Shown piece by piece: positions 50,001 to 57,896 of a stretch of 64,000 bases of DNA; the first letter of the stretch is position 1, and every line of letters begins with the position of its first letter. The notes under the pieces were generated by a model. That model did no database searches and was not told the DNA's origin. It worked only from the letters and a program-made list of their open reading frames with translations. The DNA comes from an uncultured Oscillibacter sp. (GTDB taxonomy: Bacteria > Bacillota > Clostridia > Oscillospirales > Oscillospiraceae): positions 1 through 64,000 of the forward strand of contig CAJUJW010000001.1 of assembly GCA_910586735.1 (NCBI GenBank), given 5' to 3'. The position numbers were made by a program, and so were the translations under genes.

Positions 50001-50351
50001 CACGGTGGAGCCGGAGGCGGTGAGGGACAGCCCGGAGATGGCGTGTCCCTGGCCGTCAAAGACCCCGCCGAAGGTGGGAATGGGGGTGAAGTCCGCCCCG
50101 GTCAAGTCCAGGCCGGCGGTCAGCACCACCGTCTTGTCCCGGGACCAGGCGTCTAGGGCGCAGTCCTTCGCCAATTGACACAGGTCCTCCGCCTTGGAAA
50201 TCGTGATTGTCACCGTATTCTCCGGGGCCGCCGTGTCCGCCGGGCCGGAAGAAGTCTCCTCCGGGGCGGCCCAGACGGGAACGCTCAGGGACAGGGCCAG
50301 CCACAGGGCCAGCGCCAGGGCGGAGAGCCGGTATGTAAGCCGTTTAGTCAT
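47073..50351 (-). CDS. Large exported GLUG-repeat/coiled-coil surface protein
   Basis: A 1092-residue surface protein. It has a signal peptide (to about 29), a GLUG-type repeat region (about 85-330 with TVGGIAGRNAGTLQNC, AVGGIAGHNEA, TGGIVGRQSGYLAGC), a helical coiled-coil centre (about 340-650), a second GLUG block (about 680-840 with VGGVAGWTGRLRDC), beta-rich C-terminal domains and a single membrane helix plus basic tail at the end (SAVSGVAALAALALMIGKRQ). It overlaps the MMPL gene by 8 bases, with AAGGAGG 9 bases upstream. The tight overlap suggests the exporter and this protein act together, for example as an envelope assembly linked to the transporter. Confidence 0.85.
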   Translation of the reverse strand: MTKRLTYRLSALALALWLALSLSVPVWAAPEETSSGPADTAAPENTVTITISKAEDLCQLAKDCALDAWSRDKTVVLTAGLDLTGADFTPIPTFGGVFDGQGHAISGLSLTASGSTVGLFRYVQPGAAVRNLTVKGTVAPEGTRSTVGGIAGRNAGTLQNCAFSGTVRGESAVGGIAGHNEAQGQIIGCTVSGSVSGQDCTGGVAGRNAGLLLNCANRAGVNLTRSASDQSGEEAVLEELASGGGGALRLTDGCADTGGIAGLSDGVVQSCVNDGDVGYPHVGYNTGGIVGRQSGYLAGCVNNGTIHGRKDVGGVVGQAEPWLVLDPGPQTLDRLRAELDTLDRLINRALSDAGSTGDRISARLTAMGGFTDAARESSKRLLDRAADFVDENVAEVNTLAADVTNALDKISPALDDLSGAGERLDRLSQQLDRALQDLEGAAETGGTVFDVLRSSAGDLRQSRAELDAAVQRFRAALDAVRDAVFPDGSPSLPSREELAAIRAEIHRAFDSVKGAGNRLDGALTGLQRAMEAAGDMPGQLGDALEDLQDTTQSSAAIGRLLKSAFRSIGDGVDQLTQNGPARFTSLGEEAREAGGSLYDALGGLSVEMEELNRAVQSGNHTLTGDLRAVSRQFSIICNVMMDAVDNLDQRRQEGGLVQDTSDEDIAATREGKAADCTNTGAVEGDRNVGGVAGAVAVEVDLDPEDDIELSLGATYETKAVLQGCVNRGSVTAKKDCAGGVAGRMDLGAALDCQSYGPVTSTGGNYVGGIAGWADASIRSCWAKNTLSGGNYVGGVAGWTGRLRDCRAIATILEGTEYLGAVAGWAEEGGVLSGNRFVDTGWAGVDGVSYAGRAEPVPFEELAALPDAPAEFTAFTLTLTADGETAARLPFFYGDDLTRLTLPEVPEKEGCYGVWPAFDASGVRSDVTVEAVYTPWVTLLASRETREGKLALALAEGRFTEEAVLHVQPALSSTAPTEGVLWDVSLTGADLEQGEEVALRLLNTTGGRAEVRRYQDGQWVLLDAEANGSYLIVTMRGPRGTFNIAPAQGVPWLIPSAVSGVAALAALALMIGKRQRVKKNAKAPEKQAEPEAK

Positions 50352-52821
50352 GGAAGTCCGCCTCCTTTCCCTGGGTCAGCGCCGCCGGAGGCGGGCCCTC
50401 CCGGACCTCACCGGCGGCCACCGAGGCGTTGATGGTGCCGTGGAGCAGGCCGCTGAACTCGGCGTCCACCATGCCGGAGACGTAGCCCCGGACGTGGCCG
50501 TCTACCAGCAGGGTGCCGGTGCGGCTCTGAATGGGCAGCCGGGCCTTGATGGTAAAGGCCGTCTTCTTGATGATGATGTCCCCCAGCAGCAGAATCTGGG
50601 GCAGAATGCCCATGACCAGGAAGATGGAAATCAGGGTGCCCCGGCCCAGGCACACGCCGATGGAGGCGATGGAGGCCGTGGTGGACAGCAGGCCGATGGC
50701 GATGCCCGCCGAGGCCAGGATGGTGCCCGAGGTGACGATGGTGGGGAAGGCCTCGTTGAGGGATTCGATGACCGCGTCCTTTAAGGACATGGTCTGTTTC
50801 AGCTCCACATAGCGGTTGGCTATGACAATGGCGTAGTCGATATTGGCCCCCATCTGGATGGAGCTGACCACCAGGTAGCTGAGGAAGAACAGGGGCTCGT
50901 TCTGCAAATAGGGGAAGGAGAAGTTGATCCACACGCTGCCCTGAATCACCAGAATCAGCAGAACCGGCAAACCGGCGGACTGGAAGGTAAACACCAGCAC
51001 CAGAATCACGAAGACGATGGTCAGAATGCCGATGAGGAGGTTGTCGTTTCCGAAGGAGGAGGACAGGTCAAAATCGCTGGTGGAGTTGCCCACCAGGAAG
51101 GAGTCCTCCGGGTAGTACCGCCGGACCACACCGTGGAGGGTGTCCAGAAAGGCGAAGGTCTCCTCTCCCTCCTCGGGCAGGTTCAGCTGGAGGACCAGGC
51201 GGCTGTAGTGCTCCCCCTTGAGCTGGAGCTGGGCGTCGGTGAGCTGGCCGTGGAGGTCCTCAATGGTCTCCGTCATCTCCTCGTCCAGGGAGACGTAGCC
51301 CTGGTCCATCATGTCGTAGACATACAGGAACATGTCGATGAGGGGCACGCCGTAGCCGTCCACGCCGGAGACCACCTGGCCGTAGCTCTCCTGGTCCACG
51401 GCGTAGGCGGAGTAGAGAAGCCGGGCCGTCTCAATGTCCAGGTCGGTCATCTCGGCGAACTGCCGGGGGGTCAGCCTGTCCGTGAGGACATAGCCGTCCA
51501 TGGCGTCCACGCCGGCGAGGCCCAGCGCCGTGTCCGTCTCGGGCATCCGCTCCAGCTCCCGGAGGAGGCGCCCCTCCCGCTCGTAGTCCCCCTGGGGCAC
51601 CAGCACCGCCAGGGTGTTCACCCGGCCGAAGGTTCCGTTCACCTTGGCCTGGGCGATCTGGGCCTCGCTCTCCCGGATGGTGGTCAGGTCCGTCTGACCG
51701 TAGGCGTAGGGGCAGCGGTTGGCGAAGATGAAGCCGCCGATGAGGAGAACGACGAACAGAGGCGGCATGATAAACCGCGTCTTCACCGCCAGGCGGCCCC
51801 AGGCGGTGATTTTGGGCACAAAGCTGCGGTGGTGGGTGCGGTCAATCAGGGAGCTGAAGCTCATCAGCAGCCCGGGCATCAGGGTAAACACGGCCAGAAG
51901 GCTCAGCACGATGGACTTCATCAGCACCAGGCCCAGGTCATAGCCGATTTTGAACTGCATGAAGCACATGGCCCCCAGGCCCGAGAGCGTGGTCATGGAG
52001 GAGCCGGAAATCTCCGGGATGGCCTTGCTCAGGGCGGCGATGACCGCCTCCCGGGCCTCCAGCCGCTCCCGCTCCTCGGTGTAGCGGTGGCAGAGGATGA
52101 TGGCGTAGTCGATGGCCAGGGCCAGCTGGAGCACCACCGCCACGGAGTCGGAGACAAAGGAGATCTCCCCGAAGACGAAGTTGGTGCCCTTGTTCATCAG
52201 CGCCGCCATGCCGAAGGTCATCAGCAGCACCGGAATCTCCATATAGGTGTGGGAGGTAAAGAGGAGCACCAGCAGGATAATCACCACGGCGATGGCCATG
52301 ACCACCTGCATCTCGGACTCCAGGCTGGCGGAGGCGGAGTCCCCCACGTCGCCGGTGGTGTACACGTCGTACCCCTCCAGCAGGTCCTGGAGCCCGTAAA
52401 AGGCCTCCAGGCTTACCGGGTCGGAGGCGGTCCCATCGTAGGTGACGGAGAACAGCGCCGCGCCGCCAGCATAGTGGTCCCGAGTGTTGTCAAACTCCAC
52501 GGACTTCACGCCGGGAATGGCCCGAGCCTGTTCCGCCAGGCGATCCGCCTGGGCGTAGGCGATGTTGTCCACCATAATCCGGCTGGAGCCGAAGGTGACG
52601 AATTCCTCATCCATGATGGTCAGCCCCTGGCGGGTCTCGGTGGAATCGGGCAGGTAGCTGGTCAGATCGTCGTTCACCGCCACCCAGCCGCCGGAGAAGA
52701 CGCAGAAGATGGCGACACCTATGTAGATCAGGTAGAACGCCTTGCGTTTATCCACAATGAAGGACGCGAGCCGTTCCATAGGGCTTTGTTTCTCGGAAAC
52801 CTCCGGGGTGTGCTTGCTCAA
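50344..52821 (-). CDS. MMPL/RND-family exporter
   Basis: An 825-residue polytopic protein with two repeats of one helix, a large external loop and five further helices, as in MMPL/YdfJ-type RND transporters. The sterol-sensing-like blocks with intramembrane acidic residues are visible in ALAIDYAIILCHRYTEER (about 240) and GANIDYAIVIANRYVELK (about 670). The start is a TTG at 52821 with GGGAG 9 bases upstream; an ATG 14 codons in (MERLASF) is an alternative. It is the first gene of a two-gene operon with the GLUG surface protein and probably exports a lipid, glycolipid or peptide. Confidence 0.9.
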   Translation of the reverse strand: MSKHTPEVSEKQSPMERLASFIVDKRKAFYLIYIGVAIFCVFSGGWVAVNDDLTSYLPDSTETRQGLTIMDEEFVTFGSSRIMVDNIAYAQADRLAEQARAIPGVKSVEFDNTRDHYAGGAALFSVTYDGTASDPVSLEAFYGLQDLLEGYDVYTTGDVGDSASASLESEMQVVMAIAVVIILLVLLFTSHTYMEIPVLLMTFGMAALMNKGTNFVFGEISFVSDSVAVVLQLALAIDYAIILCHRYTEERERLEAREAVIAALSKAIPEISGSSMTTLSGLGAMCFMQFKIGYDLGLVLMKSIVLSLLAVFTLMPGLLMSFSSLIDRTHHRSFVPKITAWGRLAVKTRFIMPPLFVVLLIGGFIFANRCPYAYGQTDLTTIRESEAQIAQAKVNGTFGRVNTLAVLVPQGDYEREGRLLRELERMPETDTALGLAGVDAMDGYVLTDRLTPRQFAEMTDLDIETARLLYSAYAVDQESYGQVVSGVDGYGVPLIDMFLYVYDMMDQGYVSLDEEMTETIEDLHGQLTDAQLQLKGEHYSRLVLQLNLPEEGEETFAFLDTLHGVVRRYYPEDSFLVGNSTSDFDLSSSFGNDNLLIGILTIVFVILVLVFTFQSAGLPVLLILVIQGSVWINFSFPYLQNEPLFFLSYLVVSSIQMGANIDYAIVIANRYVELKQTMSLKDAVIESLNEAFPTIVTSGTILASAGIAIGLLSTTASIASIGVCLGRGTLISIFLVMGILPQILLLGDIIIKKTAFTIKARLPIQSRTGTLLVDGHVRGYVSGMVDAEFSGLLHGTINASVAAGEVREGPPPAALTQGKEADFHD

Positions 52822-52947
52822 GGCTGAATGCTCCCTTCCAAATTTCGTTGGAAAGTATATTACTCTTTTTTCCCGGGAAAAGCAAGGGGGGCTGGGGGAG
52901 ATCTGGCGTGGGCACCGAACTCATGGATAAATTACATGGCAGCGGTT

Positions 52948-53111
52948 TAGGCCCTGTTTGAAAAATGTCAAAACGCCCAAACGGCGGATCTTTTTCCGCC
53001 ACTCTGCGTTAAATTTTCTTGCCGGGCGACAGCCCGCCTGCGAAAATTTGCCTTGATTGGCGGAAAAATCTCTCGCCGTTGGTCATTCCGCCATTTTTCA
53101 AACAGGGCCTA
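52948..53111. mobile_element. 164-bp MITE-like inverted-repeat element
   Basis: Perfect 20-bp terminal inverted repeats (TAGGCCCTGTTTGAAAAATG and its complement) enclose further nested inverted segments: AACGGCGGAT/CTCGCCGTT arms, AAATTTTC/GAAAATTT and a GCCGGGCG/CCCGCC tip. The whole unit can fold into one long hairpin. No ORF of its own is convincing. The outer TA at each end could be a target-site duplication or part of the repeat. It lies in the 461-base gap between the MMPL and mgtE genes. Confidence 0.75.
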
Positions 53112-53230
53112 GGTTTAATTGATGTAAAATCAATTACTGGCTGCGTTTTTTGAGTGGGAAGAAACGGGGGACGACGGACTTGGGCATCCGCCGCGTCTTT
53201 TTAGAACTCCAGATTCCTGCCCTCGATACC

Positions 53231-53275
53231 GCAAAAGCGGCAGCCCCGGCCATCAGAGGGTCAGGGCTGCCGCTT
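53231..53275 (-). terminator. Terminator of mgtE
   Basis: A 12-bp stem (AAGCGGCAGCCC / GGGCTGCCGCTT) followed on the minus strand by TTGCGG, a few bases after the mgtE stop. Confidence 0.75.
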
Positions 53276-53282
53276 CATGCCG

Positions 53283-54701
53283 CTAAAAGCCCAGAAGGTT
53301 TATCAAAAACACCCAGACCAGGCCGTAAAAGGAGACCACCGCGATAAGGTCGTTCACCGTGGTAATCAGCGGGCCGGAGGCCACGGCGGGGTCCACGTTC
53401 AGGCGTTTGAAAAGAATCGGAATTACCGTCCCGGACAGGCTGGAGAGGACGATGGACGCCAGCAGCGCCAGCCCTGTACACAGGGACACGGAGAAGGCAA
53501 AGACCGGTGCCTGGCCCTTGAACACGACCAGATAAGCCCCCACCAGCGCCGTGGACAGCCCGCCCAGAATCAGGCCGTTCACAAGGCCCACCCGGGCCTC
53601 CTTGCGGACCAGGAAGCGCTTCTGCCCCCTGCTGACCTGTTCGTCCATCAAAACGCGGATGGTCACGGCCAGGGACTGGGTGCCCACATTGCCGGACATG
53701 TCCAGAATCAGGGACTGGAAGCTGACCACGACGGCCAGCTGGGCCACCACGGGCTCAAACAGCCCTACCACGCTGGACACCAACAGCCCCAGTCCCAGCA
53801 GAATCACCAGCCAGGGCAGGCGCTTGCCGATGCTCCTTTTCAGGGGCTCCTGGAGATCCTCCTCCGCCGAGAGGCCCGCCAGCCTGGCGTAATCCTCTCC
53901 CAAAACGTCGTCCAAAAGGCGCGCCAGCTCCTGGGAGGTCAGCACGCCCCGGAGGCGGTTCTCCCCGTCCAGCACGGGAATGGAATCCTCGGAATAGTCC
54001 TTGACGCGCTCCAGGCACTCGTCCACCGGTTCCCCGGCGTAGACGTAGGGGTAGGAGGTCCGGGTGATGTCCTCCAGGGCGGTGTGCTCCCGGGCGATGA
54101 TGAGCTTTTTCAGCTCAATGGCCCCCACCAGGACCTCGTCCTCTCCCACCACGTAGAGGGTGGAAATGTTGTCGTGCTCCTCCGCCTGGCCGATGAGGGT
54201 CCGCATGGCCTGGCGGACCGTGCTGCCCGCGGGAATGGAGATGAAATTGGTGGACATTTTGCTGCCGATCTCGTCCTCGTCGAAGGAGCTGAGCAGCAAA
54301 ATCTCCTCCCGGACCTCCTTGTCCATCAGCTCCGTCAGCGTGTTCCGGCGGCCCTTCTCCATCCGCTGGAGGCACTCCGCCGCCGTGGCGGCCTCCAGCA
54401 GGGAGAGCACGTCCACCTGCTTGCGGACGGACAGCTCTTCCATGTACTCGTCCAGCCGCCCGGAGTACGCCAGAACCCCGGCCAGGGAGGCGGCGTCCAG
54501 GATGCCGTAGAGCCGCCTCCGCTCCTCCCGGCTCAGCAGCTCCAGGGCCGCCGCGATGTCGTTCTCGTGGTAGGAGAGGATGCGCTCCTTTAAGGGCTTC
54601 GGCGTCAGGTCGCCCCGGAGGAGCCCGGCAATCTCCGCCCGGTAGTCCGGGCGCTGGGCGCCGCCCCGCGCCTCGCTGTTAAAAATCATCTTCTCATTCA
54701 T
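53283..54701 (-). CDS. mgtE: Magnesium transporter MgtE
   Basis: A 472-residue MgtE channel. A cytoplasmic superhelical N domain (about 30-135), two CBS domains that sense Mg (about 140-265, with STLYVVGEDEVLVGAI and SIPVLDGENRLRGVL) and a five-helix pore domain (about 285-472) are all present. The pore motif LDMSGNVGTQSLAVTIR is conserved, as is the Asp-containing TTVNDLIAV of the last helix. AAGGAGG precedes the ATG by 9 bases. The 5' region has a promoter, short leader ORF and intrinsic terminator, so expression is probably set by attenuation. Confidence 0.94.
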   Translation of the reverse strand: MNEKMIFNSEARGGAQRPDYRAEIAGLLRGDLTPKPLKERILSYHENDIAAALELLSREERRRLYGILDAASLAGVLAYSGRLDEYMEELSVRKQVDVLSLLEAATAAECLQRMEKGRRNTLTELMDKEVREEILLLSSFDEDEIGSKMSTNFISIPAGSTVRQAMRTLIGQAEEHDNISTLYVVGEDEVLVGAIELKKLIIAREHTALEDITRTSYPYVYAGEPVDECLERVKDYSEDSIPVLDGENRLRGVLTSQELARLLDDVLGEDYARLAGLSAEEDLQEPLKRSIGKRLPWLVILLGLGLLVSSVVGLFEPVVAQLAVVVSFQSLILDMSGNVGTQSLAVTIRVLMDEQVSRGQKRFLVRKEARVGLVNGLILGGLSTALVGAYLVVFKGQAPVFAFSVSLCTGLALLASIVLSSLSGTVIPILFKRLNVDPAVASGPLITTVNDLIAVVSFYGLVWVFLINLLGF

Positions 54702-54757
54702 TGCTCCGTACCTCCTTTATGAGTCTTCGAAAAGGCGGGACGGCGGGCAAAAATGGG

Positions 54758-54812
54758 CGTAAAAATACCATTGCCCTTCGCCCCGCCTTTCGCGGGGAAA
54801 CACGGGCAATGG
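54758..54812 (-). terminator. Intrinsic terminator inside the mgtE leader
   Basis: A 9-bp outer stem (CCATTGCCC / GGGCAATGG) and a 6-bp inner stem (CCCCGC / GCGGGG) are followed on the minus strand by TATTTTTA. It lies between the leader ORF stop and the mgtE start, the position of an attenuator. Confidence 0.88.
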
Positions 54813-54840
54813 CATTCAAATCCAGGCGCGGAAAAGGCGC

Positions 54841-54921
54841 TCAGAACGACCGCGGCGCGCAGCCGGGGACATTCCGGCGGGATCGGAATACCATGCCCCT
54901 ATTTCGACTGCTGCTGTCCAT
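54841..54921 (-). CDS. Candidate 26-residue leader peptide of mgtE
   Basis: An ORF of 26 codons starting ATG at 54921, with GAGGTGAGACC directly upstream, reads MDSSSRNRGMVFRSRRN and ends with PGCAPRSF. It has six Arg codons, including CGA and AGG early on. Its stop is 29 bases before the intrinsic terminator and it is 51 bases downstream of a good promoter. In the known mgtA leader systems, translation of a short ORF decides whether the downstream Mg transporter is transcribed. By analogy this peptide may tune mgtE, although its sequence is unlike MgtL or MgtP. Confidence 0.6.
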   Translation of the reverse strand: MDSSSRNRGMVFRSRRNVPGCAPRSF

Positions 54922-54972
54922 GGTCTCACCTCGTTTCAAATGGGTAAAAGGGTGTGTGCGGGTTATGGGTTT

Positions 54973-55001
54973 ATTATACCACGGGAAGGCGGGAAAGGCA
55001 A
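54973..55001 (-). promoter_or_regulatory. Promoter of the mgtE leader transcript
   Basis: On the minus strand TTGCCT, 17 bases, TATAAT, placing the start of transcription about 265 bases upstream of mgtE and 45 upstream of the leader ORF. Confidence 0.8.
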
Positions 55002-55049
55002 TAGGTTGGGCGGGGGGGATATGTTCCGAGGATTATGCTCCGCGGCAAT

Positions 55050-55880
55050 TTAAATCAACCCCAACCGCCCAAACGCACAATACAAGCCGTCCTCATCCAC
55101 CGGAGGGCAAACCAAATCAGCAACCTCTTTCAGCGCCGCGCTGCCGTTGCCCATACACACCGAATACCCCGCCGTCTGGAGCATCTCCAGATCGTTCATA
55201 CTGTCGCCGAAGGCAATGGTGTCCTCCACAGCAACCCCCAGGTACTCACTCAGCCGGAGTACGGCCGTCCCCTTGTTGAAAGCCTTGTTGATCAGTTCCC
55301 CGTTGACAATGCCGCAGGCGTCCGTATCCTGTACGCAGAAATGAAAATCGTCTTCCAGCGCCCGCATGGGCTTTTCCAGCCGTTCCTGCCCGGGGCTCAT
55401 AAAGGTCAGGCCGTAGATCGGTTCCCCGTCATACTCCGCCATGGGCCGGATATCCAGCTCGCTCTCAATCTGCACCCGCCAGCGCAGCAGCTCGCTGTTG
55501 GCCTTGGACCGGGCGTTTGCCGCCAGGAACTCCTTGAAGCCCTCATCCGTATAGCTGTAGTTCCTGCTTCCAATTGTGCGGTAGACGCCGCTCTCCCGAA
55601 AAACGGTCAGCACCCGCTCCTGCTGTTCCGGCGTCATGGGGCAGTCGTAGACCATCTGCCCGCCGTACTCGATACAGCCCCCGGAACAGCTGATGACCCC
55701 GTCAAAATGATATTTCAGCAGCGGAGACAGCATCCCGTAATTCCGCCCGGAACACAGGACCGCCTTATGCCCGTTCGCCTGGGCGCGGCGGACCGCCTCC
55801 AGCGCCGAGTCCGGGGGGACGTTTTTCCCGGGTTCCGTCAGGGTGCCGTCGATATCCAAGAAAATCAGCTTTTTTTCCAT
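55050..55880 (-). CDS. Cof-type HAD-superfamily phosphatase
   Basis: A 276-residue HAD hydrolase of the Cof/YidA class with a C2 cap. Motif I FLDIDGTLT (Asp9 nucleophile, Asp11 acid), motif II CSG in AVLCSGRNYG, the conserved Lys in NKAFNKGTAV and motif IV IAFGDSMNDLEML are all present. It dephosphorylates sugar phosphates or related metabolites; the exact substrate is unknown. The ATG at 55880 has AGGAGG 5 bases upstream. It is a single gene with its own promoter, diverging from the damaged PTS gene. Confidence 0.93.
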   Translation of the reverse strand: MEKKLIFLDIDGTLTEPGKNVPPDSALEAVRRAQANGHKAVLCSGRNYGMLSPLLKYHFDGVISCSGGCIEYGGQMVYDCPMTPEQQERVLTVFRESGVYRTIGSRNYSYTDEGFKEFLAANARSKANSELLRWRVQIESELDIRPMAEYDGEPIYGLTFMSPGQERLEKPMRALEDDFHFCVQDTDACGIVNGELINKAFNKGTAVLRLSEYLGVAVEDTIAFGDSMNDLEMLQTAGYSVCMGNGSAALKEVADLVCPPVDEDGLYCAFGRLGLI

Positions 55881-55935
55881 AGCAGCCTCCTGTCCCATGT
55901 TTGGGTACTAAATGTACTCGTGTTCGTTTTGCTTT

Positions 55936-55963
55936 ATTATATATTGCGGGGCGAAGTTGTCAA
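55936..55963 (-). promoter_or_regulatory. Promoter of the HAD phosphatase gene
   Basis: On the minus strand TTGACA, 16 bases, TATAAT, about 55 bases upstream of the start. Confidence 0.75.
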
Positions 55964-56047
55964 TAAGAAACGGCGGTTTTCTCCGTGTATGACTTCAATT
56001 CAGCCATTTATACAGTTTTCTGCACTGTTTTTTGACAGTTCTCACGA

Positions 56048-56076
56048 TTGACAGGACCCGGGCGTTGTGATAGTTT
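56048..56076 (+). promoter_or_regulatory. Candidate promoter of the PTS gene
   Basis: TTGACA, 17 bases, TAGTTT, about 80 bases upstream of the EIIB start. The -10 is weak; no clear LacI palindrome or antiterminator hairpin was found. Confidence 0.4.
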
Positions 56077-56158
56077 TTATTTACGAAATGAGCGCGCGCA
56101 CATAAACAGAAATCCAGGCGAACCCAAGGGTATTCTTGTTTGTTATGAGGAGGAAGCT

Positions 56159-56434
56159 ATGAACTACGACTACGCGAAAATAGCGCGGGAGGTCATTGCG
56201 GCGGTAGGCGGACCGGAGAATATCCGCTCCGCCGCCCACTGCGCCACGCGCCTGCGCCTGATTGTGGCCGACCGGGCCAAGGCGGACGACGAGAGAGTGG
56301 GAGAGATCGACGCGGTGAAGGGGACCTTCTACACCGCCGGTCAGTATCAGATCATCTTCGGCACCGGGCACGTCAACCGGGTCTCTGCTGGTCCACCTTC
56401 CGGGTCTTCGGCGGGTCCCCGGTGCTGGGGCTGA
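56159..56434 (+). pseudogene. PTS permease 5' fragment: EIIB domain
   Basis: The start ATG has AGGAGG 5 bases upstream. The first 75 codons are a normal glucose/beta-glucoside-type EIIB domain with phospho-Cys in HCATRLRL (about residue 28) and QYQIIFGTGHVNRV near the end. The frame then runs into unrelated residues and stops at 56434. The expected start of the EIIC membrane domain is missing, and the family reading resumes in another frame at about 56385. Together with the next entry this is one disrupted gene. Confidence 0.8.
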
Positions 56435-57780
56435 TTCTGGGCCTCATGCTGGTGAACGGCTCCCTGCCCAACGCCTACTCGGTGGCCGACCCCAGCAGCG
56501 GCGTGACGCCCCTGATGCTCTTCGGGTTTATTCCCATCGTGGGCTATCAGGGCAGCATCCTGCCCGCCTTCGTGGCCGGCGTCCTGGGCAGCAGGCTGGA
56601 GAAGAAGCTGCGGAAGACCGTGCCCGCCGTCTTCGACTTCATGATTACCCCCTTCCTGGTTTTGCTCATTATGCTGGTGCTCTCCCTGCTGGTCATCGGG
56701 CCCCTGCTGCACGCCCTGGAGAACGTCCTGCTGGTCATCGTGGAGAGCGCCCTGGCGCTGCCCCTGGGTCTGGGCGGCCTGGTGGTGGGCTTCTTCTGGT
56801 CCATCATCACCCTGACCGGCGTACACCATATCTTCAACATGCTGGAAATCAGCCTGCTGTCCAGCACCGGGTTCAACCCCTTCAACGCCATTTTGTGCAT
56901 GTGCGGCTTCTCCTCCGCCGGCGTGTGCCTGGCCATCTCCCTGAAAGCGAAGAAGAAAGAGATTCGCGCCATCGGCCCCAGCGCCACCGCCTCCGCCCTG
57001 CTGGGCATCGGCGAGCCCGCCCTCTTCGGCGTCATCCTGCGCTACGGCCTGAAGCCCTTCCTGCTCAGCTGTTCCATCAACGGCGTGGCCGGTATGATCG
57101 CCATGCTGCTGGGAATGAAGGGAACCGGAAACGGAATCACCACCATCCCCGGCATGCTGCTGTACATCTACTCCCCCACCCAAATCCTGATGTACATCGT
57201 GCTGGCGGCCGCCGTCTTCGCCACCGCTTTCAGCCTCACCTGGATGTTCGCCGTGCCCCCGGAGGTGATGGAGGCGGACGCCCCCAAGGGCGCTAAAAAG
57301 GCGGAACCCGCCCCGGTTTCCGCGCCGTTTCCCGAGGAGCTGGGCTCCGTGGCAAAGGGCGTCTTCGTTCCCATGGAGGAGCTTCCCGACCAGACCTTTG
57401 CCCAGGGCGTGCTGGGAACCTGCTGCGGCGTCACCCCCGAGGAGGGCAGGGTCTATGCGCCCATGGACGGAACCGTCAGCCAGCTGGCCGAGACCTGCCA
57501 TGCCGTGGGCATCGAGGCCGAGGGCGTGGAACTGCTGATTCACGTGGGCGTGGACACCGTGGAAATGAAGGGCGACGGCTTCAAAAGCCACGTCCGGGAG
57601 GGCCAGGCCGTGAAAAAGGGCGACCTCCTCCTGACGGTGGACCTGGAAAAGGTCAAGGCCGCCGGACATCCTTCCACCATCGTGGTGGTGGTCACAAACT
57701 CCGAGGACCTGGCCTCCGTGGAGGCGGCCGCCTCCGGGGCGGTCCGGCCCGGGGACCCGCTGATGAAACTGAAGGCTTAA
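56385..57780 (+). pseudogene. PTS permease 3' fragment: truncated EIIC plus EIIA
   Basis: The frame resumes as STFRVFGGSPVLGLILGLML and NAYSVA, the middle of a sucrose/trehalose-type EIIC, and continues through GIGEPALFGVILRYGLKPF to a complete EIIA domain with the phospho-His in ELLIHVGVDTVEMKG (about residue 375 of the fragment). Roughly 110-120 residues of EIIC are absent compared with full EIIBCA proteins. An ATG at 56422 could start a shorter product, leaving EIIA possibly usable as a phosphoryl donor for other permeases, but sugar transport by this gene looks lost. Confidence 0.8.
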
Positions 57781-57811
57781 CGGCCCCTTTCCTCCGTTCC
57801 CCTGTATACAC

Positions 57812-57840
57812 GCGGCCCGTCTCTGCTGGAGGCGGGCCGC
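57812..57840. terminator. Hairpin between the PTS remnant and LacI gene
   Basis: GCGGCCCG / CGGGCCGC (8-bp stem, 13-base loop), with only CGCTCTTG following, so a weak terminator at best. Confidence 0.4.
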
Positions 57841-57896
57841 CGCTCTTGACGGAAGGCGGCGGATGGGATAGAATAACACAAAAAGGAGGGATTGCC

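Noticed and set aside
47013..50156. 1047-codon plus-strand open frame
   Set aside because: Shadow of the GLUG surface protein; no start site, low-information composition, and it runs through the real terminator.
52748..53002. 84-codon minus-strand ORF upstream of the MMPL gene
   Set aside because: It spans the MITE-like arm and the start of the MMPL gene in another frame, without a ribosome site.
54702..54970. M-box or other known Mg riboswitch upstream of mgtE
   Set aside because: The conserved M-box blocks could not be found by eye; a leader ORF with terminator explains the region better. A covariance search would settle it.
56159..56434. Programmed frameshift in the PTS gene
   Set aside because: More than 100 residues of EIIC are missing as well, so recoding could not restore a full protein.
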